Of a DNA stretch of 64,000 nucleotides, positions 51,436 through 61,153 are shown in pieces. The stretch's first letter is position 1, and each line of letters starts with the position of its first letter. Below the pieces are notes generated by a model. That model was given only the letters and a program-made list of their open reading frames with translations. It was not told the origin of the DNA and ran no database searches. Source of the stretch: Sediminibacillus albus (GTDB lineage: Bacteria; Bacillota; Bacilli; Bacillales; Amphibacillaceae); contig NZ_FNFL01000004.1 in assembly GCF_900101125.1 (NCBI RefSeq), positions 178,527 through 242,526 of the forward strand. The letters are read 5' to 3'. Made by a program: the position numbers and the translations under genes.

Positions 51436-51511
51436 TTTTCGGCTTTATTTCGCATGCTTTCCGTGTCCGTTTCTGATAATATAGAAGAAAATATTGATTG
51501 GAGAGCTTATT

Positions 51512-52726
51512 TTGCCACAGAATTTTTACCGGGATTCATGGGTGGAAGTCAACTTAGACAACGTCGCATATAATATCCGTCAATTACGGCAACGCCTTTC
51601 AAATAAAACGAATATCTTTGCTGTAGTTAAAGCCAATGCCTATGGACACGGAGATGTGGAGGTTGCTGAAAAAGCATTACAATCAGGCGCCGACAGATTG
51701 GCGGTATCTTTACTTGATGAAGCAGTCAAGCTTAGAAATAACGGAATAAAAGCCCCGATTCTAGTTATGGGGAGAATACGGCCGGAGGATGCTCCCGTGG
51801 CAGCGGATTATGATATTTCTATCACCTTTTATCAAAGGGAGTGGCTAAGAACCGTAAAACAAGCCGGTTTGCCAGGTAAGCTTAAATTGCATATGAAATG
51901 GGATACCGGGATGGGCCGCATCGGTATCCGGCAGGTGGATGAGCTAGAAGAAATCTTGGGCGAATTAACGGACGATCGTTTGGTACTGGAAGGGTTATAT
52001 ACGCACTTTGCTACGGCTGACGAACAGGATTTGCGTTATTTTGAACAGCAGCAGGACAGGTTTGACAGGCTGCTTGCAGCGTTCAGGCAAAGGTGGGATA
52101 AGCCAGTGCTAATCCATACGGGAAACAGTGCTGCCAGTATGAGGTTTCCGGATAAAATGGCCCATTATGTAAGATATGGAATAAGTATGTATGGCCTGTA
52201 TCCATCATCGCAAGTAAAAGAAGAAAAACCTATTCCGTTAAAACAGGCATTCTCCCTTCACAGCAAACTGATCCATATTAAAAAACTGCCAGCTGGCGAA
52301 TCAATCAGTTATGGTTCGACTTATACAACCAGCGGGGAAGAGTGGATTGGAACTGTTCCACTCGGTTATGCAGATGGATTGATTAGAAAGCTGCAGGGAA
52401 AGGAAGTGCTTGTCGAGGGGAAGCGGTTTCCAATTGTCGGCCGGATATGTATGGACCAATTCATGGTACGGCTTGATGGGCATTATCCGGTTGGGACCCA
52501 GGTGACGATTATTGGCAGACAAGCTGCTGATAACATTACAATGGACGAAGTAGCCGACTATTTGGAGACGATCAACTATGAGGTTCCCTGTACGATAGGC
52601 CATCGCGTACCAAGGGTTTATAAGGAGAACGGAGAGGTCAAAAAAGTCAGCAACCCATTGCTGCAGACCGAAGGTTACCCCCCAAATCACCGGAAGGATT
52701 CTAATGATAACCGTAGTGATGCATGA
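51512..52726 (+). CDS. alr: Alanine racemase
   Basis: This 404-residue pyridoxal-phosphate enzyme interconverts L- and D-alanine for peptidoglycan. The catalytic lysine is in AVVKANAYGHG (about residue 41) and the catalytic tyrosine in SISYGSTYTTSG (about 268). MKWDTGMGRIGIR, HTGNSAASM and GRICMDQFMV are also conserved. The TTG at 51512 gives MPQNFYRDSWVEVNLDN and has GGAGAG 6 nt upstream; the frame extends slightly further. The last 25 residues are variable and basic. Context: upstream of the ndoAI-ndoA toxin-antitoxin genes, as in B. subtilis. Confidence 0.95.
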   Translation: MPQNFYRDSWVEVNLDNVAYNIRQLRQRLSNKTNIFAVVKANAYGHGDVEVAEKALQSGADRLAVSLLDEAVKLRNNGIKAPILVMGRIRPEDAPVAADYDISITFYQREWLRTVKQAGLPGKLKLHMKWDTGMGRIGIRQVDELEEILGELTDDRLVLEGLYTHFATADEQDLRYFEQQQDRFDRLLAAFRQRWDKPVLIHTGNSAASMRFPDKMAHYVRYGISMYGLYPSSQVKEEKPIPLKQAFSLHSKLIHIKKLPAGESISYGSTYTTSGEEWIGTVPLGYADGLIRKLQGKEVLVEGKRFPIVGRICMDQFMVRLDGHYPVGTQVTIIGRQAADNITMDEVADYLETINYEVPCTIGHRVPRVYKENGEVKKVSNPLLQTEGYPPNHRKDSNDNRSDA

Positions 52727-52889
52727 GAATCGATGCTTATGTAAATAGATAACTATTATAACCGTTAACTTGTGGAAATTATTTTTTATAAAAAGTTCCC
52801 GAATGCCTTTGCAATGCAGTTTATACAATGATATGATTAGAATGGATTAAAAAAGACTGGGCTTGTAGATATGGTGGAGGTGTATGGTT

Positions 52890-53165
52890 GTGTCAGAGAG
52901 CTTACAAGAGATAATTGTGAGACTACCAAAAAACCTACTTAGCGAGGTGGATGGTTTAATGGAAACTGAGAATAGTGATCTGAGCGACTTTATTTGTCAG
53001 GCAACAAAATCGTATTTGCGTGAAAAGAAAAAACGTCATATCCGTGAATCTATGCAAAGAGGCTATATGGAAATGGCCAAAATCAACCTCAACATCGCTT
53101 CAGAGGCTTTTCAAGCTGAAGAGGAGGCCGAAAACACCCTAGAGCGCTTAGTGAGTGGGGTGTAA
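52890..53165 (+). CDS. ndoAI: Antitoxin EndoAI (MazE-like)
   Basis: This 91-residue antitoxin starts [17 protein letters not shown], an RHH-type DNA-binding N-terminus. It ends with the toxin-binding segment [23 protein letters not shown] (here [15 protein letters not shown]) and [11 protein letters not shown], matching B. subtilis EndoAI. It neutralises NdoA. The GTG at 52890 is used because GGAGG is 9 nt upstream; the ATG at 52884 is too close. The toxin gene follows 4 bp after the stop. Confidence 0.92.
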   Translation: MSESLQEIIVRLPKNLLSEVDGLMETENSDLSDFICQATKSYLREKKKRHIRESMQRGYMEMAKINLNIASEAFQAEEEAENTLERLVSGV

Positions 53166-53169
53166 GGGG

Positions 53170-53520
53170 TTGATTGTAAAAAGAGGCGAAGTTTATTTCG
53201 CCGATCTTTCCCCTGTAGTGGGTTCTGAGCAGGGGGGCGTTCGTCCAGTATTGGTTTTGCAAAATGATATAGGTAACCGTTTTAGCCCTACGGTTATCGT
53301 TGCAGCCATTACCGCGCAGATACAAAAGGCAAAACTGCCAACGCACGTTGAAATTGATGCAAAAAAGTATGGATTTGAACGCGACTCTGTCATTCTGTTG
53401 GAACAGATTCGAACAATAGACAAACAGCGTCTTACGGATAAAATTACTCATCTGGATAAAAACATGATGGAAAATATCAATAAAGCTTTGGAAATAAGTC
53501 TAGGTTTGACTGATTTTTAA
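53170..53520 (+). CDS. ndoA: mRNA interferase EndoA (MazF)
   Basis: This 116-residue toxin matches B. subtilis NdoA at nearly every position visible: [22 protein letters not shown], cited as [15 protein letters not shown], then [44 protein letters not shown] (cited as [16 protein letters not shown]) and a LTDF end. It cleaves single-stranded RNA at UACAU-type sites in the family. The TTG at 53170 gives the exact family length, although AAGGGG abuts it, so translation may be coupled to the antitoxin. Confidence 0.93.
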   Translation: MIVKRGEVYFADLSPVVGSEQGGVRPVLVLQNDIGNRFSPTVIVAAITAQIQKAKLPTHVEIDAKKYGFERDSVILLEQIRTIDKQRLTDKITHLDKNMMENINKALEISLGLTDF

Positions 53521-53549
53521 ACAACAGAACAATTATATGTCAACAACGT

Positions 53550-53587
53550 GCCCAATGTCTTAAGAATGCAGACTTGGGCTTTTTTGT
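53550..53587 (+). terminator. Intrinsic terminator after ndoA
   Basis: GCCCAA-GTCT pairs with AGAC-TTGGGC around one bulged base, followed by six T residues. It separates ndoA from the rsb operon. Confidence 0.8.
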
Positions 53588-53768
53588 GCTTAAAGCATGC
53601 AGCACGTATGCAGAGGTAAATGCTGGATGGCGTCATTAAAAGCGCTGTATGGCTGGGAATAACAATTTCTATAACGGTGTCAAAATATATCAAATAGTTT
53701 GCGCGCCGGACCTAAACATGTGACAATAGGAATATCGATTATAGGGAGATTTGGCAGGGGGTAGTTGA

Positions 53769-54641
53769 ATGGATAGAAAATTAAAGGAACTTGTAGTAGA
53801 AAACAGCGACACAATCGTGCACATGTGGCTGGAAGAAGTGTCGAAAAGCAGACAAACCGATTACACATCGACCATTTCCGACGAGTTGTTTGAGAGCACT
53901 AACAGGGAGTTTGTCAATGTGATTTTTGCTAGTGTCGAAAAACAAGGTATAACCACAGAATTAGACGACTTTTCCGAAAGATTGGTAAATCTCGGATGGC
54001 CATTAAGCTATTTGACTGATGGATTACAGGCCTTCCGCAGGGTAACAATTGATTTTATATTAAGTGAACTGGATCAGGTAGATTCGAACTACTTTTCCCA
54101 AGTGCTTCAAGCTGTTGATAAATGGGTAGATCCTATCATCAATCAATTGGTCAATGAGTACTCTGGGAGCTGGGAACACATTGTTTCTTTACAAAGAGTG
54201 GCATTGCAGGAACTATCTGCACCATTAATACCAGTGATGGAAAATATTACCGTGATGCCTTTGATCGGTACGATTGATACAGAGCGTGCCAAATTAATCA
54301 TGGAAAATTTACTGGATGGGGTTATTAAGCATAATGCAGAAGTGGTCCTGATTGACATCACTGGGGTACCTGTAGTGGATACGATGGTGGCCCATCACAT
54401 CATTCAGGCAGCAGAGGCTGTTCGTTTGATCGGTTCTACTTGTATATTGGTAGGGATTCGTCCGGAGATTGCCCAGACAATTGTTAATTTGGGCATTGAC
54501 TTAGGAAAATTCCCGACCAAAAGTTCATTGAGAAAAGGGTTCCAGTCAGCACTGGAGTTGACCAACAGAAAGATAGTCAGTACGAAGAGCAATCACGACG
54601 ACGATATTGAAAAACTAGTAGATTCTCTGGATAGGGAGTGA
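53769..54641 (+). CDS. rsbRA: RsbRA, stressosome sensor component
   Basis: This 290-residue protein has a non-haem-globin-like sensor domain (about 1-150), a linker helix and a C-terminal STAS domain (about 165-275; [23 protein letters not shown] cited as [16 protein letters not shown], then [19 protein letters not shown]). It co-assembles with RsbS in the stressosome that holds RsbT. Thr positions in the STAS core (VDTMVA and VEST-like region near the end) are the RsbT phosphorylation targets in the family. The stop overlaps an upstream GTG for rsbS, so the genes are coupled. Confidence 0.92.
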   Translation: MDRKLKELVVENSDTIVHMWLEEVSKSRQTDYTSTISDELFESTNREFVNVIFASVEKQGITTELDDFSERLVNLGWPLSYLTDGLQAFRRVTIDFILSELDQVDSNYFSQVLQAVDKWVDPIINQLVNEYSGSWEHIVSLQRVALQELSAPLIPVMENITVMPLIGTIDTERAKLIMENLLDGVIKHNAEVVLIDITGVPVVDTMVAHHIIQAAEAVRLIGSTCILVGIRPEIAQTIVNLGIDLGKFPTKSSLRKGFQSALELTNRKIVSTKSNHDDDIEKLVDSLDRE

Positions 54642-54649
54642 GCGGGCTC

Positions 54650-55006
54650 ATGAGGATACCGATTTTAAAGCTACACAATTATTTATTGATTTCCATCCAA
54701 ATAGACTTGGATGATCAAAGTGCTATACAATTTCAGGAAGATCTTTTAAGTAAAATTCATAAGAGCGGTGCAACAGGTGTAGTCATTGATTTAACTTCTG
54801 TTGATATTATTGATTCGTTTATTGCTAAAGTTCTTGGTGATGTAGTGACAATGTCAGATCTTATGGGGGCAAAAGTTGTATTGACTGGTATCCAGCCAGC
54901 AGTTGCCATGACGCTGATTGATTTAGGCATCCACCTTCAAGACGTACCGACCGCCTTAGATTTAGAACAGGGCTTGATTAAATTGCGTCAGGAATTGGAG
55001 GAGTGA
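54650..55006 (+). CDS. rsbS: RsbS, stressosome core antagonist
   Basis: This 118-residue single STAS domain protein has [21 protein letters not shown]; Ser in IIDSF (about residue 59) is the site phosphorylated by RsbT. It holds RsbT in the stressosome until stress. Sequence is nearly collinear with B. subtilis RsbS, for example [22 protein letters not shown]. The ATG at 54650 gives [10 protein letters not shown], while a GTG at 54638 overlaps the rsbR stop and is less likely. The end overlaps the ribosome binding site of rsbT. Confidence 0.94.
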   Translation: MRIPILKLHNYLLISIQIDLDDQSAIQFQEDLLSKIHKSGATGVVIDLTSVDIIDSFIAKVLGDVVTMSDLMGAKVVLTGIQPAVAMTLIDLGIHLQDVPTALDLEQGLIKLRQELEE

Positions 55007-55008
55007 AC

Positions 55009-55410
55009 ATGGAATTCCAATCCTGCGTTAATATTAATAAAGAGTGGGATATAGTTGGCGCTCGTCAAATCGGACGGGACTTCGCCAGAAAAATAGGGTT
55101 CGGAACAGTTGACCAGGCGCGAATTGCTACGGCTATATCTGAATTAGCACGTAATATTTATTTATATGCCGGCACTGGGAAGATCTGTTTTGAAACCATA
55201 GAAGAGATAGACCACAAAGGAATATGCATTATAGCAATAGATAATGGTCCCGGAATCGCGGAAATCAGCAAGGTAATGGAAGATGGGTATTCAACTTCCG
55301 GTGGTCTAGGCGCGGGGTTGCCTGGTGTGAAGCGGCTGATGGATGATTTTGATATAGTTTCCGAACAGGAAAAAGGGACAGAGATAAGAGCTGTAAAATG
55401 GGTTCGTTGA
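55009..55410 (+). CDS. rsbT: RsbT, serine kinase/phosphatase activator
   Basis: This 133-residue GHKL kinase has N box AISELARNIYLYAG (about 43-56), G1 AIDNGPGI and G2 STSGGLGAGLPGVKRL. It phosphorylates RsbR and RsbS and, when freed, activates RsbU. GGAGG is 7 nt before the ATG at 55009; GTG 55003 is possible but overlaps rsbS. It is very similar to B. subtilis RsbT in every motif. Confidence 0.95.
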   Translation: MEFQSCVNINKEWDIVGARQIGRDFARKIGFGTVDQARIATAISELARNIYLYAGTGKICFETIEEIDHKGICIIAIDNGPGIAEISKVMEDGYSTSGGLGAGLPGVKRLMDDFDIVSEQEKGTEIRAVKWVR

Positions 55411-55422
55411 GGGGGGTAATAC

Positions 55423-56433
55423 ATGAGTACTTTGAACCTTGATTTAAGTAATTACCGTGATTTATTAAAGCAATATATACGTACACAGGATGAAACTGCG
55501 CTTTATCAGGCTGAACAGTTTAGTAAGCTGTCAATGCAGCAAAACATTTCCCCTGAAGAAATAATCAACGTTCATATCCAAGCATTACAGGATTTATATC
55601 CGGACTTGCCTGAAGGAATCGAATCCTCGATGAACTTCCTGCTGGAAGCGATGATTTCCTATGGCTTGGCCTACCAGGAATTTCAATCTTTACGCGAGAA
55701 ACAATTAGCGTTGAAGTCGGAGATATCCGTGGCTGCGAATATGCAGCAAACCCTTCTTACCACTGTGAAACCGGAAGTGGAAGGTTTGGATATTGGAGCG
55801 ATCAGCGTCCCTGCCAACCAAATGAATGGTGACTACCATCATTTTGTGCAAAACAATCAAAATACCTTGGGAATCGCTATAGCAGATGTGATAGGAAAAG
55901 GGATTCCTGCAGCATTAGCTATGTCGATGATTAAATATTCCATGGACAGCTTTCCGGAAAACAGAATGGATCCTTGTACCATCCTTGAGAGCCTGAACAG
56001 GGTTGTAGAGCGAAATGTCGATCCGAGTATGTTTATTACGATGTTTTACGGCTTGTACAAGCCTGAAACAAGTAAGTTTTATTACTCTTCGGCTGGACAT
56101 GAGCCAGGGTTTTATTACAACGCGAGGGAAGATAAGTTTGAAGAAATTGAAGCTAGAGGAATTGTGTTAGGAGTTACCCGGGACACGGAATATCAACAGT
56201 ATGAGAAAACGATCCATCCTGAAGACATGATTATCCTGCTGACAGACGGTGTGACAGAGTGCAGGCAGGGAGACCGCTTCATCGAATCGGAAGAAGTGCT
56301 TGATGTGATCAAGACGTATATGCATCTTCCTGCACAGCAACTGGTTGACCAGGTATATAAACATTTCGAACGTCTCCAGGATTTCCATTTAAGGGATGAT
56401 TTTACTTTGATAATTTTACGTAAGCAAGTTTGA
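55423..56433 (+). CDS. rsbU: RsbU, PP2C-type phosphatase
   Basis: This 336-residue protein has an RsbT-binding N-terminal helical domain (about 1-90) and a SpoIIE/RsbU phosphatase domain with AANMQQTLLTTVKPEVEGLDIGA (cited as AANMQQTLLTTVKPEVEGLD), ADVIGKGIPAALAMSMIK, YSSAGHEPG and LLTDGVTE. It dephosphorylates RsbV-P. The gene is translated from a GGGGGGTAAT-like site 12 bp after rsbT. A sigma-B-type promoter overlaps its stop codon. Confidence 0.94.
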   Translation: MSTLNLDLSNYRDLLKQYIRTQDETALYQAEQFSKLSMQQNISPEEIINVHIQALQDLYPDLPEGIESSMNFLLEAMISYGLAYQEFQSLREKQLALKSEISVAANMQQTLLTTVKPEVEGLDIGAISVPANQMNGDYHHFVQNNQNTLGIAIADVIGKGIPAALAMSMIKYSMDSFPENRMDPCTILESLNRVVERNVDPSMFITMFYGLYKPETSKFYYSSAGHEPGFYYNAREDKFEEIEARGIVLGVTRDTEYQQYEKTIHPEDMIILLTDGVTECRQGDRFIESEEVLDVIKTYMHLPAQQLVDQVYKHFERLQDFHLRDDFTLIILRKQV

Positions 56434-56453
56434 TGGGGATCTGTTTAGGGTAA
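56428..56453 (+). promoter_or_regulatory. Sigma-B autoregulatory promoter upstream of rsbV
   Basis: GTTTGA (56428-56433) and GGGTAA (56448-56453) are separated by 14 bp, matching GTTTAA/GGGTAT at 10 of 12 positions. The location upstream of rsbV is the same as in B. subtilis. It would transcribe rsbV-rsbW-sigB-rsbX. Confidence 0.75.
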
Positions 56454-56496
56454 TATCCTTTATTGAGTGAATATTATCTGAAGTAGGAGGATAACC

Positions 56497-56826
56497 ATGA
56501 ATTTAGATATTAATGTAGTAGACAAAGAGTCGGTAGCGGTTGTCGCACTGGCTGGTGAGATTGATGCATTTACCGCTCCTAAATTAAAAGAAGCATTGCT
56601 TCCTTTGACTAAACAAGCGGGCAACATAGTCGAGGTTAACCTGGAAAATGTCAGCTACATGGACAGCACGGGTCTTGGAGTTTTTGTTAGTGCGTTGAAA
56701 TCAACAAAAGAGAATAACAGCGAGCTGAAGCTTGTACAATTACAAGATAGAGTATTACGTTTGTTTGAAATTACCGGTTTAACGGATATTATAAATATTG
56801 ACTCTACAGTACGGGGTGGATCTTAA
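56497..56826 (+). CDS. rsbV: RsbV, anti-anti-sigma factor
   Basis: This 109-residue STAS protein has EVNLENVSYMDSTGLGVFVSAL, cited as NVSYMDSTGLGVFVSA. The Ser in MDST (about residue 57) is the RsbW phosphorylation site. Unphosphorylated RsbV binds RsbW and frees SigB. AGGAGG lies 8 nt before the ATG, and rsbW begins 2 bp after the stop. Confidence 0.95.
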   Translation: MNLDINVVDKESVAVVALAGEIDAFTAPKLKEALLPLTKQAGNIVEVNLENVSYMDSTGLGVFVSALKSTKENNSELKLVQLQDRVLRLFEITGLTDIINIDSTVRGGS

Positions 56827-56827
56827 T

Positions 56828-57304
56828 ATGGAACCTTTTGACTTCATAGAAATTAAAGTTCCTGCTAAATCAGATTATGTAGGTGTAGTAAGGTTAAGTA
56901 CTTCTGGTGTCGCGAATCGAATGGGGTTCAATTATGAAGATATTGAAGACTTGAAAGTAGCGATTTCGGAAGCTATGACGAATGCGGTAACGCATGCTTA
57001 TGATGACGCTGAAGATGGAGAAGTGACAGTTGGTTTCGGTGTGTACACTGATCGATTGGAGGTTATGGTAGCAGACCATGGCGGAAGCTTTGACCTTGGT
57101 AAAGTAAAAGCAGATATAGGTCCTTATGAACAATCCGAACCTATTGAAAATTTGCGTGAAGGTGGTTTTGGCCTGTTTTTGATTGATGCTTTAATGGATA
57201 AAGTCGAGATAACCAGTGACCATGGAGTTATTGTGTTGATGACAAAGTTTCTCCAGGAAAATAAGGTGGGATTAGATGACGACCAAATCTCAACCACACA
57301 ATAG
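56828..57304 (+). CDS. rsbW: RsbW, anti-sigma-B factor kinase
   Basis: This 158-residue GHKL kinase has the N box AISEAMTNAVTHAY (about 41-54), G1 VADHGGSFD and G2 REGGFGLFLIDALMD. It binds SigB and phosphorylates RsbV. The ATG at 56828 (MEPFDFIEIKV) is chosen; the frame begins earlier inside rsbV. The 3' end overlaps sigB by 29 bp, as in other Bacilli, so synthesis of the pair is coupled. Confidence 0.95.
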   Translation: MEPFDFIEIKVPAKSDYVGVVRLSTSGVANRMGFNYEDIEDLKVAISEAMTNAVTHAYDDAEDGEVTVGFGVYTDRLEVMVADHGGSFDLGKVKADIGPYEQSEPIENLREGGFGLFLIDALMDKVEITSDHGVIVLMTKFLQENKVGLDDDQISTTQ

Positions 57305-58064
57305 ACGTGAGGATGAGGTTTACCAATGGATAAAGCATCTGCAGGAAAATCCCACGGACGAAGAAATCCAGGAAAAAATTGTATTAGCCTACCAGGATCT
57401 TGTAGAGTCAATAGCTCGCAAGTATTCGAAGAATAGCTCAATACATGAGGATTTAGTTCAAGTCGGGATGCTTGGGTTGTTAGCAGCCATTCGCAGATAT
57501 GACCCTGAATTTGGTAAATCCTTTGAATCATTTGCAATACCGACAATTATTGGTGAAATTAAACGGTTTATCCGTGATAAAACATGGAGTGTCCATGTAC
57601 CCAGGAGAATTAAAGAGCTGGGGCCGAAAATAAAAAAAGCAATTGAAGAATTGACTTCAGACAATCAGGAATCACCTTCTGTTACCGAAATAGCCGCTTA
57701 CTTGGAAGTCAGTGAAGAAGATGTGCTGGAAACCATGGAAATGGGGAAAAGTTACAAAGCTCTTTCCGTCGATCGTAAAATCGAAGCGGATTCCGATGGA
57801 AGTACAGTGTCGATTCTCGACTTGATCGGTAACCAGGATGATGGTTATGAAAATGTCGATCAACGTATGTTATTAGAGAAAATCCTGCCAATTTTAAGTG
57901 AAAGGGAGCAGGAAATTCTTAAGTACACCTACTTCGAGAATATGAGCCAGAAAGATACCGGTGAAATGCTCGGTATATCCCAGATGCATGTATCAAGACT
58001 GCAAAGACGGGCGTTAAGAAAACTAAGAGAAGCGTTACAATCGGAAGGCTCGGAGGTTTTCTAG
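57276..58064 (+). CDS. sigB: RNA polymerase sigma factor SigB
   Basis: This 262-residue general-stress sigma factor has region 2 (SIHEDLVQVGMLGLLAAIRRYDPEFGKSFESFAIPTIIGEIKRF, cited as EDLVQVGMLGLLAAIRRYDP), region 3 (PSVTEIAAYLEV) and region 4 (LSEREQEILKYTYFENMSQKDTGEMLGISQMHVSRLQRR, cited as GISQMHVSRLQRRALRKLR). The length and motifs match Bacillus SigB. GGTGGGATTAG precedes the ATG, inside rsbW. It is the end product of the Rsb cascade encoded upstream. Confidence 0.96.
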   Translation: MTTKSQPHNRREDEVYQWIKHLQENPTDEEIQEKIVLAYQDLVESIARKYSKNSSIHEDLVQVGMLGLLAAIRRYDPEFGKSFESFAIPTIIGEIKRFIRDKTWSVHVPRRIKELGPKIKKAIEELTSDNQESPSVTEIAAYLEVSEEDVLETMEMGKSYKALSVDRKIEADSDGSTVSILDLIGNQDDGYENVDQRMLLEKILPILSEREQEILKYTYFENMSQKDTGEMLGISQMHVSRLQRRALRKLREALQSEGSEVF

Positions 58065-58672
58065 TGGCTGAATTTGACAAAAACATGCGGGTTGCCGTTT
58101 ATCAAGAAGCAAAAAAAGGGAATTATTACTGTGGTGATAGTTACTATTATCAAGAGACGGATAATGAATTTATTTGCGCCCTGGCTGACGGTCTAGGCAG
58201 TGGAGAACATGCTAAAGAGTCCTCGCAAGCTGTTATGGATGTAGTGGAAGAGAATATCCATGCAGATGTAGAACAACTGATCAAGATTTGCAATGAGCGT
58301 CTCGTAGGGAAGCGTGGAGTGGTTTTGGGAGTATTGAAAATAAACTTCCTAAATGATTCATACTCGTTCAGTTCGATTGGCAATATCGGCATCATGACGA
58401 TTACGGACGACCAGGAGAAAAAGCGGAGTATCCCGAACTCCGGTTATTTAGGCGGATATCGGCGTCCATTCAAAGTGTTTGAAGGAAAAATGGATCCTGG
58501 TATGATCTTTATCATGTTCTCAGATGGAGTAAATGCAATGGACCTGTCTGCCAAATACTTTTTAGGGAAAGATGTGGATAGAATTACGGAAACATATTCC
58601 TCACTTGTAGGGGAAAATAAGAATGATGATACCACTTTAATCGCAATGAAGTATTCGCGTAATAAGCCATAA
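58064..58672 (+). CDS. rsbX: RsbX, PP2C-type feedback phosphatase
   Basis: This 202-residue phosphatase has ADGLGSGEHAKESSQAVMD (cited as ADGLGSGEHAKES), FSSIGNIGIM and MFSDGVNAMD. It dephosphorylates RsbS and RsbR to return the stressosome to rest. The GTG overlaps the sigB stop codon by one base (TAGTG). Order and length match B. subtilis. Confidence 0.92.
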   Translation: MAEFDKNMRVAVYQEAKKGNYYCGDSYYYQETDNEFICALADGLGSGEHAKESSQAVMDVVEENIHADVEQLIKICNERLVGKRGVVLGVLKINFLNDSYSFSSIGNIGIMTITDDQEKKRSIPNSGYLGGYRRPFKVFEGKMDPGMIFIMFSDGVNAMDLSAKYFLGKDVDRITETYSSLVGENKNDDTTLIAMKYSRNKP

Positions 58673-58686
58673 CTAGCGAAGTGCAG

Positions 58687-58716
58687 ACTCTTATCTTAGC
58701 GGATGGGAGTTTTTGT
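58687..58716 (+). terminator. Terminator after rsbX
   Basis: ACTCTTATC (58687-58695) pairs with GATGGGAGT (58702-58710) using G-U pairs, followed by TTTTGTTTT. Confidence 0.7.
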
Positions 58717-58757
58717 TTTATCGCTGGATAGCAGAATGTGTGCAACATCTACACGGG

Positions 58758-58789
58758 AAGGGATCGGCCTTAAAGCTGATCCCTTTCTT
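58758..58789 (+). terminator. Second hairpin between rsbX and tex
   Basis: AAGGGATCGGC and GCTGATCCCTT form an 11-bp stem with one G-U pair, followed by TCTTATTG. It may be a backup terminator. Confidence 0.55.
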
Positions 58790-58947
58790 ATTGCAGGAAG
58801 GGAGCTTCTACGACTGGCTTATCTATTTTTTTAGATTATGGCAGCCGCAATACTGCCTGTTCCAATGCGCTGTTGGAATGTTACTTGGGAAAGCATGGTT
58901 GGTTTGGTACAATTAAATAGTAGGAAGTAGTAAGGAGGAAGTTAATT

Positions 58948-61116
58948 TTGAGTGAAACAATTAACCGTGATCAATTAATTCGATGGGTTGCAGACGAGAC
59001 GAAGGTCTCTTCCGCGCCGATTAAGCAAGTAATCTCCTTGCTGGAAGAGGGGAATACCGTTCCTTTCATAGCCAGGTACCGTAAAGAACAAACAGGCGGA
59101 TTAGATGAAGTCCAGATCAAATCGATAGAGGACAAGTGGGCCTATGCGCAAAATCTGGCAGATCGAAAACAAGAAGTCATTCGGCTGATTGATGAACAAG
59201 GAAAGCTTACCCCGGAATTGAAGAGCGACATCGAAGAGGCCACTCAATTACAAAGGGTAGAAGACCTTTATCGGCCTTATAAACAAAAAAGAAGAACAAG
59301 GGCAACAGTAGCTAAGGAAAAAGGACTGGAGCCGCTTGCTCAATTGGTTTGGACCCATGAAATAAATAACCTCAGCCAAGAGGCTGGTTCCTATCTTTCT
59401 GAAGAATATGAACTGTTAACGGAAGAAGATGTGCTGGCAGGGGTCAATGATATTATTGCTGAGTGGATTGCAGATGAGCCTCATTACCGGCAATACATAA
59501 GGGATAAGACGTTTAAGGCAGGATCGATACGAGGTGATGCCAAGAATAAGGACAAGGATGAAAAAGGTGTCTTTGAAATGTATTACGATTATGAAGAACC
59601 TGTCAGGTCCATCGTCGCCCACCGAGTACTTGCTCTTAACCGAGGCGAAAAAGAGGATGTTATCAAAGTTTCCGTCCATCCGCCGATTGAACAAATCATT
59701 TCTTATTTAAACAAAAGGTTATCAAAGGACAAGGATAGCCAGGAATTAACAGCATTTTGGCAGCAGGCAATTGAAGACAGCTATAAGCGGCTCATCCAGC
59801 CGTCCATCGAGCGCGAGATCAGAAACAGCCTGTCGGAGACTGCGGAACAGCAGGCAATCGACATTTTTTCGACTAACTTAAAAAACCTGCTTCTTCAGCC
59901 TCCGTTAAAAGGTAGGGTGGTTCTTGGGATTGATCCGGCGTTTCGAACAGGCTGTAAGTTGGCAGTTATTGACGAAACAGGAAAAGTACACGCTGTAAAT
60001 GTTATCTATCCGACTGCGCCTAAGAAAGATAAAAAAGGTGCGGAGCAAGTGTTGCTATCGTTAATGAACCAATACCCAATAGAGCTGATGGCAATCGGAA
60101 ACGGGACAGCATCCAGAGAAACAGAGCAGTTTATCGCCGACTTTATCAGTGAACACCAGTTGAACATTGCTTATATGATTGTAAATGAGGCTGGTGCGAG
60201 TGTTTATTCTGCCTCTGCGCTGGCGAGGGAAGAGTTTCCTGAGCTGCAGGTAGAAGAAAGAAGTGCTGTCTCCATTGCCAGAAGAGTCCAGGATCCGCTA
60301 GCTGAACTCGTAAAAATCGATCCTAAATCGATAGGTGTTGGCCAGTATCAGCACGATGTCAGCCAGAAAAGCCTGAATGAGTCATTGACATTTGTAGTCG
60401 AAACCGCCGTAAACCAAGTAGGTGTAAATGTGAATACGGCATCCACCTCTTTGCTGCAATATGTATCAGGTTTAAGCAAGACGGTAGCTAATAATGTTAT
60501 TAAACAGCGAAATGAGTCAGGTAAGTTTACCAATAGAAGTCAGTTAAAGAAGATTCCTCGCTTAGGAAACAAAACCTACGAGCAAAGCATTGGCTTTCTT
60601 CGAGTCATTGATGGAGATGAACCGCTTGATCGAACTTCGATTCATCCAGAGAGCTATCAGGCCGTTAAGGCGCTGTTAAAAAAGTTAGGCTTTACTACAA
60701 GCGATTTAGGTTCCGAGCAGTTACAACAAGAATTAAAGTCGATTGACTTGAAGGAAACGGCTGAAACGTTAGGCGTTGGTTTACCGACTCTTGAGGATAT
60801 TATGAAGGCCTTGGCCAGTCCGGAAAGAGATCCGCGCGACGATTTACCACAACCACTGTTAAAACAAAACGTCATAGCCATGGAGGATTTAAAACCAGGC
60901 ATGGAATTACAGGGGACGGTAAGAAATGTAGTCGATTTTGGCGTCTTCGTGGATATTGGCGTAAAGCAGGATGGATTGGTCCACATATCCAAGATGTCCA
61001 ATCAATTTGTCAAACATCCAACAGATATTGCAGCTGTTGGTGATGTTGTGACAGTATGGATAGATAATGTCGATGTAGCAAAACAGCGAATTGCATTGAC
61101 GATGGTTAAGGAATAA
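58948..61116 (+). CDS. tex: Tex family RNA-binding transcription accessory protein
   Basis: This 722-residue protein has the Tex N-terminal domain (about 1-200, with VPFIARYRKEQTGGLDEVQI cited as FIARYRKEQTGGLDE) and a YqgF/RuvC-like domain (VVLGIDPAFRTGCKLAVID, about 325-345). A helix-hairpin-helix segment (KIPRLGNKTYEQSIGFLRV cited as LGNKTYEQSIGFLR) and a C-terminal S1 domain (about 645-720, ELQGTVRNVVDFGVFVDIG) follow. It is homologous to B. subtilis YdcI. The TTG start has AAGGAGG 9 nt upstream. It follows rsbX as in B. subtilis. Confidence 0.94.
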   Translation: MSETINRDQLIRWVADETKVSSAPIKQVISLLEEGNTVPFIARYRKEQTGGLDEVQIKSIEDKWAYAQNLADRKQEVIRLIDEQGKLTPELKSDIEEATQLQRVEDLYRPYKQKRRTRATVAKEKGLEPLAQLVWTHEINNLSQEAGSYLSEEYELLTEEDVLAGVNDIIAEWIADEPHYRQYIRDKTFKAGSIRGDAKNKDKDEKGVFEMYYDYEEPVRSIVAHRVLALNRGEKEDVIKVSVHPPIEQIISYLNKRLSKDKDSQELTAFWQQAIEDSYKRLIQPSIEREIRNSLSETAEQQAIDIFSTNLKNLLLQPPLKGRVVLGIDPAFRTGCKLAVIDETGKVHAVNVIYPTAPKKDKKGAEQVLLSLMNQYPIELMAIGNGTASRETEQFIADFISEHQLNIAYMIVNEAGASVYSASALAREEFPELQVEERSAVSIARRVQDPLAELVKIDPKSIGVGQYQHDVSQKSLNESLTFVVETAVNQVGVNVNTASTSLLQYVSGLSKTVANNVIKQRNESGKFTNRSQLKKIPRLGNKTYEQSIGFLRVIDGDEPLDRTSIHPESYQAVKALLKKLGFTTSDLGSEQLQQELKSIDLKETAETLGVGLPTLEDIMKALASPERDPRDDLPQPLLKQNVIAMEDLKPGMELQGTVRNVVDFGVFVDIGVKQDGLVHISKMSNQFVKHPTDIAAVGDVVTVWIDNVDVAKQRIALTMVKE

Positions 61117-61120
61117 AAAC

Positions 61121-61148
61121 AAAGGGTTGCACTCGCAACCCTTTCATT
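61121..61148. terminator. Intrinsic terminator between tex and cmpA
   Basis: AAAGGGTTGC (61121-61130) pairs with GCAACCCTTT (61135-61144), followed by CATTG; an A-tract before it gives a T-tract on the other strand. Confidence 0.75.
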
Positions 61149-61153
61149 GTATC